A DNA stretch of 64,000 bases from positions 1,996,501 through 2,060,500 of the forward strand of contig CAMQGK010000565.1 of the NCBI GenBank assembly GCA_947000775.1, in the 5' to 3' direction. Source of the stretch: Pterois miles. Its lineage: Eukaryota > Chordata > Actinopteri > Perciformes > Scorpaenidae. The first letter of the stretch is position 1. Every line of letters begins with the position of its first letter. The notes under the pieces are model-generated. The model was given only the letters and a program-made list of their open reading frames with translations, was not told the DNA's origin and did not search any database. This document shows positions 24,501-33,514 of the stretch, one piece after another. Position numbers and translations under genes: made by a program.

Positions 24501-27500
24501 GACACTCCTTTTTGTAAACTGGCTTGTCATGGAATGATGTTTACTACCAGGTCTACCACCACTTTGTCAAAAATCTATCACAAAGTAAAGCAAGTAGCAT
24601 AAAACTAACACACTTGTTAATAATACTAAATGTTTATGGTGTCAACGCAGGAGGACTCACAGCGGATGCCATAGATCATGAGTGGGTCCAGCTGTTTCTT
24701 GCCATGTTTGCCCTGGCCAGAGAGGTTTGACATGGCCTGGACCTCCCGATGGAACAGGTAGTCTAACAGTGTCAGCGCCATTTTCTCCGCCGTGCGGCAG
24801 TTTGTTGTGATGTGCAGCATGTCAGCTGGAGACACCGGGCAACGAACTCGCATCTCTGGGTTGTTCTCATCTCCCAACCAGGTGCCCACTGGGTAATCAT
24901 CTAGAGGAAAAAGGAGAAGGAAGAGTGTTTGAGACACAGTCTACACAGCTCTCTTTCTACCTAGTTTTTTTCCACAGGTTGACAAATGCTTGGGGAAGCT
25001 TGGGAAAAAAGTTTGAAAATTTGTTTGGTGGATTTGTCATTGTAGTTTACATCATTAAAAAGCCTGTTAATTTATCTTCACTTACTTTCACACTTATGTC
25101 CAACTTGTTAGGATCATGCATTTGCGGGATGAGCAGCACAGCTGATGATGTGGGTAGTGCCCAAGTGAAATTTGCCAATGCTTAACAGTGTATTCTCCTG
25201 TTAGTAATGACACAAAGTGATCCATTTCGTTCTGGAAAGTCAGCGTTTTCAAAACCAACATAACTCAGTTCAAAATATTGTTTCAAAACAAAACTCGTCA
25301 TCTCTTCTCTGACATGATTTCGACATCAGTTGATTTGCTGTACCAACAGGAGAATACACTGTTTAGCATTGGCAGAGAATTTTGGCAAATTTCACTTGGG
25401 CGCTACCCACATAATCAGCTGTGCTGCTCATCCCACAAATGCATGATCCTTACAAGTTGGACATCACTGTGAAGGTAAATAAACAGGCTTTCCAATGACG
25501 TAAAATACAATTCCAATGAGGACTGTAACAACAGAAAAATAATCCACCAAACACAAATTTCCAAAGAGTTTACTGGTACAGAGCCACTGAGATACTTCAT
25601 GTAATGCAATAGCACACCCTTGTGGCAGTAAATTAAAAGTAGGTGAACTGTGAGCAAAACTGTGTCATTGTGAAAGATACTAAAACGCTGAAAAGGTGGT
25701 TTGGCTGTTTGCTTACAGCGTATGTTAGCTGTTAGATGCACCATACAAACAAACGCACAAACATAGCATGAGACGCACTGTTCTGGACACCACATGGTAA
25801 CCATCGAGCTAATGCTGACTAACAGCTTTATCATGGTAAGTTAACCCACAGCTGCAAATAAAGGATTAATAGTTGGCCTTTGAAGATAACAAGAAACTTC
25901 CCAACAAGTCCACTGAAAACAACCAAACCAGCAATGGCAGCAAATAGCAACATAGTGAGAACAATGTGGACATCATTTAGGGTTGCACATTTAGAAATAA
26001 ACTATTCTGTCCGGCTCATAATAGTACTATTCGAGATATACCACAGTGATTGGCTTCCAAGTAAATGCAGAGTGACAAGTGTAATGGTGTACATGCACAT
26101 GCGAGGAACAAGGTTTAAAATCAGTGAGGTGGTCCTTAAAAATACGACCTTGTCTTTACAGTTACATTGTCAATACAGGCAAGTCTATTTATATAACACA
26201 TTTTGGACACAAAGGCAATTCAAGGTGCTTCACATAAACATAAACATACAAAAAAATGAAACTAAAAGAAACCAATACAATTCATAAAAGGCAGAAAAAT
26301 AAATAAACAAAAATCAACAGTCGAGATCTGATAGATTTATCGGTAAATGATTTAAGAGTTCCAGAAGTATAAGAATGTAACATCTTTAAATGACCTCAGG
26401 AAAAGCAGCAGCAATCAGAAAGGTTTTAATCCTCCATTTAAAAGAACAAAGGGTTGAGGCAGACCTTAAGTGTTCTGGAAGTTTATTCCAGACCTGCGGT
26501 ACAGAAAAACTAAAAACTGCCTCTGCATGTTTGGTTCTGACCCGGGGGACAGTGAGTAAGCTACTTTGTGAAAACTGATACTAACAACCAACTTGTTGCT
26601 TGCTGTTGGCTATACTGTATTTCGTTTCCAGTAAATATCACAATATAAAACACGTGTTTTCTGTTTAAAAAGTACAAACGTAAGAAGACAGCAAGCAGGC
26701 TACTCACCCATCTTTTAAGTAGTTGCTTCCGATCTCAAGCACACACCTGATGTGTATGTGGTTCGGTTACATGACATAACAGAAGCGTATATCAAACAGA
26801 TTCAGTGTGGACAGAGAGCATCCGATGTACAGAGAGCATCCGATAAAACGCTATGTGACGCGATAGTTGCCCGCTTGCTTGCTCTTAGAACACGGTGCTA
26901 TCAATTGTAAATTTGACGGCCAAATATTTAGATATACAAAACTCTTCAGCTGGTCACCGGGCATGACCAAGCAGCTGACAACCGGTCAGTTTCGTCCGGT
27001 GGCCAGTCAATCTGTGCATCTCTAGAAATTATTTGTGCCACCGTGGACAATGACTCAGGAAATGTGAGGTTCATGAGCTAGAACTTCAATAGCTTTATCT
27101 GCTATGTCTCTGACAATGGCACCCAGGAAATGAAGTTATTGTTCTTACATCCCTGATGAAGGAGTCACCTACAACCAAAGTCGTAAACTGATGTGGATGA
27201 TGACTTGTGGGTTTGGAGCTGGTTACCCTAGAGGAGGAGTGCTGGTGCTGGTGCTGTTCTGTATTGGACTGGCTGCAGGTTTCCAGTTATCAGTGTACTG
27301 ATTATTGCTCCATCTTCCTCAGAAACTCTAACTTCTTGCCCAGTTGGATAGATCCCGATGGAGGAGTACTGGGCCAGGGATCTTCCTCATGGGTCAGTCA
27401 GACGATCGGCAGCTCTGGCTCCGTGATGGCAGAAGGACCAAGCCAGGCCATGTGCGAAAAGTATGTGAAGGAATGCGTGGAACCAACTCCGTAAGAAGGA

Positions 27501-30500
27501 TCCAATAAGTGATGACTGACGCACAGTTAAAGAGCAATTAAACTCTAAACAATATAGCGAATATGTTCATTTCTATCCACTGACTACAAAGGAACAAGAG
27601 CAATACCATACATGGTAAAAGGTCTGCATTTATGTAGCACCTTTCTACCTCACCGTACAAAGGGCTTTACAGTTTACCTCTTATTCACACATATTCGTAC
27701 ACCGATGGTGGCAGAGCTGGTGGAACACTTTGACATACTGACCGGAAGAGCTGGGGATTGAACCACCAACCACACAGCCGCCCTACAGATGTGTTTAAAT
27801 CAACAGTGTGAAGTCATACCTTCTGAATTGAGTGTGATGAGTGTGACATTTTGGCCATTTTGCGCGTTGCCGGTATTGCCACCATTGGAAACCGTGTCAC
27901 TGGCCTCTGAGCCGCTGTCTTGTTCTTCCTGACTCTCCTCGGGGCCCGGCACCTTTACCAGGATTGTGTTCTGACGTTTCCTGGTCACAGTGCTGAAAAG
28001 AAACACCCTGTATGAGGAATTCAGCTTCTTTATAGTCGTTTTACCTGGACTGAGAAACTAAGCAAATTTGATTACTGATTACGGTAATGGTGAAAAAGGT
28101 GACAAAGATGCAGAAGAAAAACAAGATCAAGATCAAGTCAGCTTCTATCATTTTCAGTGAGCTTGGCATTTGTCCCCTTCACATTCACATTTAGCTACAT
28201 CATAAGTAACATAGGTCCATGTGACCTAAATGTACACAATTGTCCCATATTCCAAAACAAATTGTTTAAGCAAACTGTTTTTATGATTTCACTAGAGGAT
28301 GAGCTCAGCCTCTCAAACCGAAACCAAAATATTCTACTCAAAACACAACCGAGTAAGGGTTAAATTAGAAGCAAATGGACTTGATTTAGATTCTTTAAGA
28401 CGTTTCACTTCTCATCCAAGAACCTTCTTCAGTTCTGACTAAATGGCAGGAGAACCCAGGAATTTCACCTCTCTGTTTGTAAGTAGGATAATAGAAACCA
28501 CTCAGAATATTGGCGCTCCTATGTGTGATGGCTGTGGTTATGGGTTGTTAGTCAGCTGATGCCTAGTGTGAACAGCTGCCACATGGGTCCTTGGAGTCGT
28601 TTCAGTTGATGCCAGGTCTGAATGAGTGTCCAGTGAGGTCAGGTGTGAATGGTGGTTTTATCTCCTGAGAAAGGATGCCAGGACAGCACTGTAGGTAGAA
28701 GACAGGTGATGCCTTAGGCCTCCCCCCTGTTGACATAGATGGCCTCTTTCACTCCTCTTTCAAACCACCTGTCCTCCTTGTCCAAAATTTTGTCCCTCAT
28801 CCTTCAAGTGAGTCCTGAGTCCAAACATGAAGAGTTGTCTCATCTGTGTTGAGCCATCCCTGTGTTTAGTGATTGCGTGATTTCAGCAATATATAAATCT
28901 GTGCACTCCTCACTGCGCTGGACTGCATACACCAGGTTATTTTTCTTGTGTTTGGGTGTGTGGTCCTCAGGGTGGACCAGTTTCTGTCTGAGGGTGTTGC
29001 TGGGTTTGAAAAACACAGGGATGCGGTGTTTGTTAATGATCCTCCTGAGTTTCTCAGACACCCTAGACACGTAGGGGATGACAATATTGTTGCGTCTGTC
29101 CTGTCCTTTTCTTCCACCCCTCATTGTACTAGTATTCTTGCTGGATTTTGTGGTTGTTTTCACAAAGGTCCAGTTTGGGTTTAAGTGCATTTTTCCTTTT
29201 GTTTTTTTTTTTGTCGCTCCTTTTTTTCTTGATCCTGTGCAATTGTTGGTATGTTATCTGCTCACTGGTGCAGGGTTTTGATAACTCAAGCTTGTGTTCC
29301 AGTGGATGGCGTGAGTCAAAAAGTAAGTATTGGTCCATGTGTGGGGGTTTCCTGTAAACTCCTATGTGGAGGCTCCTGTCCTCCTCAATACGAGCATCAC
29401 AGTCCAGGAAGGCCAAGCTGGTGTTTCTGACATCCTCCCATGTGAACTTGTTGTTGCTGTCCACAGAGTCAGTATGTTCTGTGAAACATTTCACTTCCAG
29501 TGTTTTAATGGTGACCAATGTGTCGTCCACATATCTAAACAAGTCCAGTTGCTGCTGATTTAGCCCTTACTCTGATACAATGACCTGGATGACTGAAAAC
29601 CTTCACAAACATATTCAAAACACAAGAAAACTGTCAGCACTGTAAATGGACAGCTTACACTGGGGGGCTCTTCAGTCTCACTTTGTACCGTCAACCATAA
29701 CAATTACATGTAACTCTAAGATTAAATATGCTAATGTCAAGGCTGTCACCTGTCTTAGAATTTTTCACCATATTACTCTGATGCTGAGTGAGTGTGTGTC
29801 TAATCTCATCTGGCAGCTGTTGCTTTGTTCCAGTTTTAATAGATAGAAGAATTGACATTAGCCTATCACACAGGATTAATTTACTGGGGTAATTACTAAC
29901 AATACAAGTGAATTTAAACAGGGTTGCAGTTTTACAGACTTGCACATAGGTGACCTATTTTGGATTCAAAACAGAGACTTTTGCCAAAACGTTACAAGTT
30001 TGCATGCCTGTGTTTTCCAATTTTGACCCAAACATTGTTTATGAGACGCTGTACTGGGAAGGATTTGCACATTTCTGACCTCAGTCCACACTAGGCATGC
30101 AGTATGAATGTGAGCCACTCACTTGCTGAGCAGGTTCTCCAGAGGGGTGTCTTCTTGGCTAGTGCCCTTTGGGTGATCACTGCTCACTATCACATTTGTT
30201 TGTGGAACAACACTGAAGCACAAATTCAAAACAGAATGGTTAACTGGCACACGTATGCATGCTTTGCAGTCTACATAAGTTTAGGTAATGTGGTTCTGCT
30301 AGCTCCTGTAATCGCACTACAGCTTTGTAAAATGACTGAAAGGACAATTTCACTGCACTAAAAGACTACACCTACTTTAATCTAAGAATCTGAATTAACC
30401 TACATTTGACTGCACTCTACCCCTGAAAGGAGACGATGTTCTATTGATGCTAGTGATCAAACACTTGTATTTTACCATCGCACTTTGTTCCAAGTTTGAG

Positions 30501-31402
30501 TGGCCCCCTGAGGAGACCCTGCAACCATAGGAACCTGGATAGGACTCTTTGCACATGGCACCATGCTGTCCAGTTTGCGTCCAAGGGCTTTGCATGTAGC
30601 ATCCAGAGAAAATAACTTTGATTCAATTCCCTCCAGTCGCTGGCTGATTGATGCGGTGAATGAGACCAACAGGTTCTGGAAACACAAATAATAATATTTA
30701 GCATGTGTGACTTAATTCACAAATCCTATCCTCATATTTTAAACATATGTTAAAAAAAAGCAAACAAGCTTTGGGCAGTGTCCATCATGGAGAGCTGTTA
30801 CCTTAATGAAAGATATGTCTTGGTTGTTGTTATTCTCTTGGCTGTTGCTTAATTTCCTCTTTTTCTTCGGAGGCTTTTCTTCATTGTCTTCATGATTGTC
30901 CAGCGTGTCTGGAATGAATCAAACACAAAGACACCCTAAAAACAACACGACAGCTGTCTTGTTAGATTTCACTATGGGATGTCCAGATTGAAGCTGTGCT
31001 CGGGCCCCAATCCATGGCAAGAGACTTGAGTAGCTGATGATACCAAGTCTCAACCCCACATACAGTGTTTATTATGCAGATTTTAAATAATACAGATGTA
31101 CAACACACACTCTAAATGTAAAGCAAACTGACACTAAAACTTCAGTTAGGTGAGAATTAGCAAAGTTGTCACTGATTAAATGTCCCATGTTTGATAATGC
31201 TGCCCTTGCCTAATACTGAGCAATATCTGGTAAAAAGGCCAAAGAATGTAAATATCCAGTAATTAACTATACATTGATTAGAACAGCTACATATGAAAAT
31301 AAGTTTTCATATTGTTTCATAAGAATCATTACCTGTCTGGTCATCTTGGTTAAAGTCCTCCACCGTTATTTGCACGATGTCATCCAACTCTTGTTCAGAC
31401 AT
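14275..31402 (-). CDS. banp: BANP (BEN domain nuclear protein, SMAR1), 3'-incomplete
   Basis: BANP is a nuclear DNA-binding protein that recognises methylation-sensitive CGCG elements in CpG-island promoters and activates essential genes. It is also described as a matrix-attachment protein. Ten coding exons (listed separately) join without a frame break into 426 codons. Seen in order: an acidic N terminus starting MSEQELDDIVQ; a basic nuclear localisation signal PPKKKRKL at about residues 36-43; a helical segment (about 60-110); the conserved APMVAGSP-like stretch followed by TWNKVR; QNTILVKVPG; and the BEN domain from about residue 214 to 335 (GDENNPEMRVR, CRTAEKMALTLLDYLF, YGIRC, GITESDWYRIKQSIDSK). 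A Gln-rich tail follows. Human BANP is about 520 residues, so roughly 90-100 C-terminal residues are missing from this model. All splice phases agree. One intron uses a GC donor. Identity is secure from family knowledge. Confidence 0.96.
16338..16409 (-). CDS. banp: BANP coding exon 9 (GC-donor exon)
   Basis: The 72-nt phase-0 exon after TCTCAG encodes IPQGQLHIAQVPQGEEVQ and ITQDSE. Its donor is GAG|GCAAGT, a GC splice site. The only nearby GT (ACA|GTGAGG) would throw the conserved next exon out of frame. Confidence 0.9.
16866..17503. mobile_element. hAT-like miniature transposon in a BANP intron
   Basis: The left end TAGGGATGTCACA and the right end (other strand) TAGAGATGTCACA form inverted termini about 640 bp apart. 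Flanks GTTTATAT and ATTTATAA match at six of eight bases, compatible with an old hAT target duplication. No coding capacity. Confidence 0.6.
18341..18623. mobile_element. Fold-back element with microsatellite loop
   Basis: The left arm (18,341-18,420) and right arm (18,568-18,623) are inverted copies sharing CATTGTAG-CCGATGCATGAAA and TATGGAGCCGTGTGAC. The loop holds a GT microsatellite (18,449-18,499). Origin as a miniature inverted-repeat element is inferred. Confidence 0.65.
18449..18499 (+). repeat. GT dinucleotide microsatellite
   Basis: About 25 uninterrupted GT units. Confidence 0.95.
18786..19435 (+). repeat. Tandem repeat, two units and a partial third
   Basis: Units beginning GAAGGTGTCCAG lie at 18,786, 19,131 and 19,418, giving 345 and 287 bp periods. 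Shared blocks include GACACTACATAAAAAATACT, TTAAACTGGCATTTAAAG and AATATTGATGTATGA. Confidence 0.75.
19906..20027 (-). CDS. banp: BANP coding exon 8
   Basis: The 122-nt exon after CTAACCAG encodes MADETGHIETASQQTLHY, then TLANQQVQFHRIGEDGQVQV, ending at a GTGAGT donor. HYTLAN-QQVQ and RIGEDGQVQV match the Gln-rich tail of BANP. Confidence 0.9.
20208..20231 (+). repeat. Poly(A) run in a BANP intron
   Basis: An uninterrupted run of about 24 A. No retrocopy could be recognised upstream of it. Confidence 0.9.
21449..21858. repeat. Interspersed repeat with hAT-like ends
   Basis: It starts GTAGGGCTACGCAACTGATA and ends ATAATCAAGCAGCCTTA. It resembles the common fish element whose ends read AGGGCTGCACAAT and which carries alternating ATAATC/GATTAT blocks. 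Decayed. Confidence 0.5.
22137..22405. repeat. Interspersed repeat with GTCAACTAAG motifs
   Basis: Blocks TTTTATGCTTTTTTCATGCA, CTCTGGTAAACA and TTAGTCAACTAAG are shared with a second copy at 57.2 kb. It is a fish repeat with old terminal repeats. Confidence 0.5.
23032..23190 (-). CDS. banp: BANP coding exon 7 (BEN domain, second part)
   Basis: The 159-nt exon starts after CCCACAG and reads HLFHKFGITESDWYRIKQS, CRTAWRRKQRGQSLAVKSF and SKRTPRSTGS. This basic C-terminal part of the BEN fold carries DNA-contacting helices in the family. The donor is GTAAAG. Confidence 0.97.
24661..24900 (-). CDS. banp: BANP coding exon 6 (BEN domain, first part)
   Basis: The 240-nt exon begins after CCTCTAG with DDYPVGTWLGDENNPEM and includes ADMLHITTNCRTAEKMALTL, HREVQAMSNLSGQGKHGKKQ and LDPLMIYGIR, ending at GTGAGT. 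This is the N-terminal two thirds of the BEN domain, which reads the CGCG element in DNA. Confidence 0.97.
25012..25563. repeat. Large inverted repeat (fold-back), arms about 190-220 bp
   Basis: The left arm (25,012-25,201) and right arm (25,343-25,563) are near-identical inverted copies. They share TGGACATNNNTGTGAAAG-like, GATCATGCATTTG, GGGATGAGCAGCACAGCTGAT, CCCAAGTGAAATTTGCCAA and CAGTGTATTCTCCTGTT. The loop is about 140 bp. It sits in the BANP intron between exons 5 and 6, so transcripts could form a long hairpin. Confidence 0.8.
25978..27024. mobile_element. Candidate hAT-like element interrupted by another repeat
   Basis: The left end TAGGGTTGCACA and the right end (other strand) TAGAGATGCACAGATTGACT resemble termini of a fish hAT group whose sub-terminal region carries ACCGGTCA-type motifs, seen here at 26,980-27,010. 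A second repeat (26,175-26,545) lies inside. No clear target duplication was found. Confidence 0.4.
26175..26545 (+). repeat. Interspersed teleost repeat
   Basis: It begins AGGCAAGTCTATTTATATAA, then CACAAAGGCAATTCAAGGTG. Later it has TGACCTCAGGAAAAGCAGCA and TTCCAGACCTG. This is a very common fish repeat type. Confidence 0.6.
27024..27500 (-). pseudogene. Decayed retrotransposon ORF1 with SGNH/GDSL hydrolase domain
   Basis: On the minus strand TLVVGDSFIRDVR (block I Gly-Asp-Ser) is followed, after a frameshift, by GAIVRDIADKAIEVLAHEPH. A stop then precedes VIVHGGTNN, where the family has Gly-x-Asn-Asp. This is the esterase-like ORF1 domain of CR1/L2-type non-LTR elements. The frameshift, the stop and the Asp-to-Asn change mean it is dead. 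The 27.2-27.5 kb part reads as degraded linker. Confidence 0.65.
27616..27785 (+). repeat. Interspersed teleost repeat
   Basis: GTCTGCATTTATGTAGCACC, AAAGGGCTTTACAG, then TTCACACATATTCGTACACC and GGGGATTGAACCACC match the consensus of a common fish repeat whose copies read GCGCTTTACA and GAATCGAACC. Confidence 0.6.
27820..27992 (-). CDS. banp: BANP coding exon 5
   Basis: The 173-nt exon after TCTTTTCAG encodes TVTRKRQNTILVKVPG, an acidic/Ser stretch, SGSEASDTVSNGG and NVTLITLNSE, ending at a GTATGA donor. QNTI-VKVPG and VTLITLNSE are BANP hallmarks. Confidence 0.95.
28385..29570 (-). mobile_element. 5'-truncated Penelope-like retroelement
   Basis: On the minus strand the element opens inside the reverse transcriptase at FRYVDDTLV (YVDD box). 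It continues with FTEHTDSVDSNNKFTWEDVR, LAFLDCDARIEEDRSL and YRKPPHMDQYLLFDSRHPLE. After frameshifts come NNIVIPYVSRVSEKLRRI, PVFFKPSNTLRQKLVHP and the GIY-YIG endonuclease region NLVYAVQRSEECTDLYIAE. The normal Gly-Glu-Thr is broken in the last of these. It ends EDRWFERGVKEAIYVN near 28,735 and in a hammerhead-like core at 28,402-28,432. It lies in the BANP intron between exons 4 and 5, on the sense strand. Confidence 0.85.
28402..28432 (-). ncRNA. Hammerhead-ribozyme-like core in the Penelope-like element
   Basis: The minus strand reads CTGAAGA, a short hairpin (GTTCT / AGAAGT around a TGGATG loop), then GAAAC. CUGANGA and GAAA are the invariant hammerhead core, and the hairpin would be stem II. 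Penelope-like elements are known to carry such motifs. Stems I and III were not resolved, so activity is unproven. Confidence 0.5.
30123..30212 (-). CDS. banp: BANP coding exon 4
   Basis: The 90-nt exon starts after GCTTCAG, completes the split Cys codon and reads VVPQTNVIVSSDHPKG, ending ENLLS before a GTGAGT donor. Family members have VVPQT followed by a variable linker at this point. Confidence 0.92.
30476..30675 (-). CDS. banp: BANP coding exon 3 (helical region)
   Basis: The 200-nt exon runs from acceptor TTTCCAG to donor GTAAAA. It encodes a predicted helix with SISQRLEGIESKLFSLDA, then SPIQVPMVAGSPQGATQTW ending in NKVR. This block is strongly conserved in BANP. The final codon is split and completes as Cys with the next exon. 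Confidence 0.95.
30802..30908 (-). CDS. banp: BANP coding exon 2 (nuclear localisation signal)
   Basis: The 107-nt exon is flanked by ATTCCAG and GTAACA. It carries DNHEDNEEKPPKKKRKL followed by an Asn/Gln-rich run and DISFIK. The lysine/arginine cluster is a classical monopartite nuclear localisation signal. Confidence 0.93.
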
Positions 31403-31411
31403 TGTTCACAA
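31333..31411 (-). CDS. banp: BANP coding exon 1 (start codon exon)
   Basis: The acceptor TTTTCAG ends at 31,412. Nine bases of 5' UTR precede the ATG at 31,402-31,400. The exon encodes MSEQELDDIVQITVEDF and a few more residues, then ends in phase 1 at a GTAATG donor. The start matches the acidic N terminus of vertebrate BANP, and no other in-frame ATG lies in this exon. Confidence 0.93.
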
Positions 31412-31587
31412 CTGAAAATTATAACAGGAAAACTTGGTGAACTTAACAAGACAATAAAATATTTCTCAATAGACATGCTACTATAAGGCAGAATATTTTT
31501 CTGCTGTGTCTGTTGCTACATTAAAATTAATGGAGGTTTTGCACATAAAAGTTGACTAGTTTTCATATCTTGATTACATATTTTTAA

Positions 31588-31660
31588 AAACATCCATCCA
31601 TTTGCAACCACTTAACGCGTTAGGGGTCGTGGGGGGGCTGGAGTAGTCCATCATAGATTT
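31588..31660 (-). repeat. Short fragment of the ATGGATGG-tailed fish repeat
   Basis: CATCCATCCATTTGCAACC, then TTAGGGGTCGTGGGGGGCTG, is the inverted 3' end of the element found in fuller form at 35.2 and 44.05 kb. Confidence 0.7.
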
Positions 31661-32379
31661 CTAAAAACATACATTTAACAATTATTTCCTTAAACTAACC
31701 ATCTCCTTATCTATTGTGACCATCTGTCTCTCAAGTCTCTAAAAATTTTGCATGTTATATGTAACACCAAATATTAAGCAAGTCTAAGTAATTTCTACAT
31801 ATTTAAGTCTATGATGATTTTTGAGATTAATTTGAGCTTTCATCTCAGTACATATGCATCTTATGGCATAAATAAAAACAAGAGTAAAACATGAATTTTT
31901 ACAGCTTCTAAAAATGGAGACATTTGTAGGTCACTGTAAAAATACTGTATGCATCCTAGACTACTAATACTGATACTGATGCATGCTACAGCCGTATGGA
32001 AAAATGCACTGACAAAGACCTTCACCTTACAGTTTATGGAATACATGTAAGGGTGTGTTTTTTTTTACTCTATCGATCAATTAAAAGTTGAGTCAAACAG
32101 GAATGCATTTATTGCAAATATGTAACGTTACAGCATGCACAGGGTATGTCTCCTCAGAAGGGAGCGTGTCAGATCCAGACACGAGTGACAGCAACAGTGA
32201 GAGAGGGAGACAGACGAGAGACACGATATGCCCGCTTTAGCCTTGGTCAACTCCTCTTTAACGTTGCATCTATGGGGAAATTTTAATCCAGTGTATATAC
32301 AAAGGGGTGAAGACGTGTGGTGTTGAAAAGCATGGTTTTAAATGAGAACAGCTGACTTGAAACTGAAAAACCCGCTAAC

Positions 32380-32930
32380 ATTACATTCAGTGACGGCCGA
32401 TGTTAGCTTCTTGAGTTAGCTCTGGTAGCTTAGGGAGAATCGGGGTAGGGTAACGTTACAGTTCTTTGGGCAAAACCCTGCTACTATAGATGCCTTACTA
32501 CAACCATGACTATATCATGCACACTGACAAACTTGCTAGCCTATGTTAACTGCGTTTAGATTGCTTTATTACTCCATAGCTAACTAACGTAACGGCTAGC
32601 TAACTGGGCGGGGGTCTGCTGATGTGAAATAGTTCTGGGAACTGTTAAAATTAGATAAGCCGACGTGATCAACCTTGCCGTATTTGCTTGGTGTTTATAT
32701 AATTTAACTGACCCTATCCTAGCTGACGTTATCACTAACGCTAATACTTAAAAGTACTAACGCTAGCTAACTTGCTAACCAGAGCAGGAACATGCTAGTT
32801 GATGTTAGCTAACGCTAAGCTAGCACAACTACAAATTCGGATTTGCAAGCTTGCATGCTAGCGTTAAAGCCGAGGCAGTGCAAACGAGTCTAAGCTAGCG
32901 AGGTGGTTAGCATGCTAGTTAGGCCTAAAG
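32380..32930. other. GCTAGC/GCTAAC-rich segment in BANP intron 1
   Basis: Dozens of GTTAGC, GCTAAC, GCTAGC and TAACGTTA words crowd a 550-bp stretch between the first exon and the start-codon exon. No unit length is constant, so it is not a simple tandem array. Confidence 0.5.
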
Positions 32931-33060
32931 GCCGCCGAAATGTAATGCAAGAATCGTAAACTGCTGGACGAAATAACAATTAAACATGATTTTTGCATCA
33001 GCTTCTTTCCCCAACTGCTGGCACACAACACATGTACCGTGTAAGATTGGGTTATATTAC

Positions 33061-33180
33061 CGTGTGAATGATGAATTCTCGTGTTGTTTGTAGAGATTCC
33101 GATAACGGCGTCGTTCCTCGCGAGAGATGAGTCCCTGCCTTGGTTAGTTCCTCTCAAGGAGGGTTGCTCACTCATTCAGG
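33061..33180 (-). other. banp: BANP non-coding first exon and promoter region (upstream edge approximate)
   Basis: On the minus strand the sequence CACACG is followed by a donor GTAATA at 33,060, about 1.65 kb upstream of the exon carrying the start codon. The segment just upstream is locally rich in CpG and holds a CGCG palindrome. The splice donor and position are seen; its use as the first exon is inferred. The transcription start was not determined, so the 33,180 edge is only a guess. Confidence 0.5.
33116..33125. promoter_or_regulatory. CGCG element, candidate BANP binding site at the BANP promoter
   Basis: The ten bases CCTCGCGAGA (TCTCGCGAGG on the other strand) match the published BANP element TCTCGCGAGA at nine of ten positions. 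The CTCGCGAG palindrome core is intact. The site lies inside or just upstream of the predicted first exon of BANP itself. Binding is inferred from the motif. Confidence 0.6.
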
Positions 33181-33514
33181 CGGGGGGACCCAGAAAGCAG
33201 TCTGCCGCCTCTAACCACAGCAGTAGACCCAACACGCAAACTCTACGTTAGCATCACTGGCATTCAGTTCAGTTGAGGTGGTTTAGGCTGTTTAGCAAGT
33301 TAATTGTTTTATATAATTATTTAGCTTTGTCAGAAAGCATCATGCTACTTTAATTGGCTGTTTTATGCTTTAGCACAACTACAGGCCAAGTACCCTAGTC
33401 TATACCTTTCTGTAGGCCTGTAAAGCAAGAATACTTAATTATACTTTTCTTAAGTATATCTTCATTAAAAGATTAAATACAAGTGGGCCTATACGCCAAG
33501 AAGATTCAAACTTT

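Noticed and set aside
27207..27494. 95-codon plus-strand frame
   Set aside because: The minus strand of the same segment reads as a retrotransposon ORF1 remnant, which explains it better.
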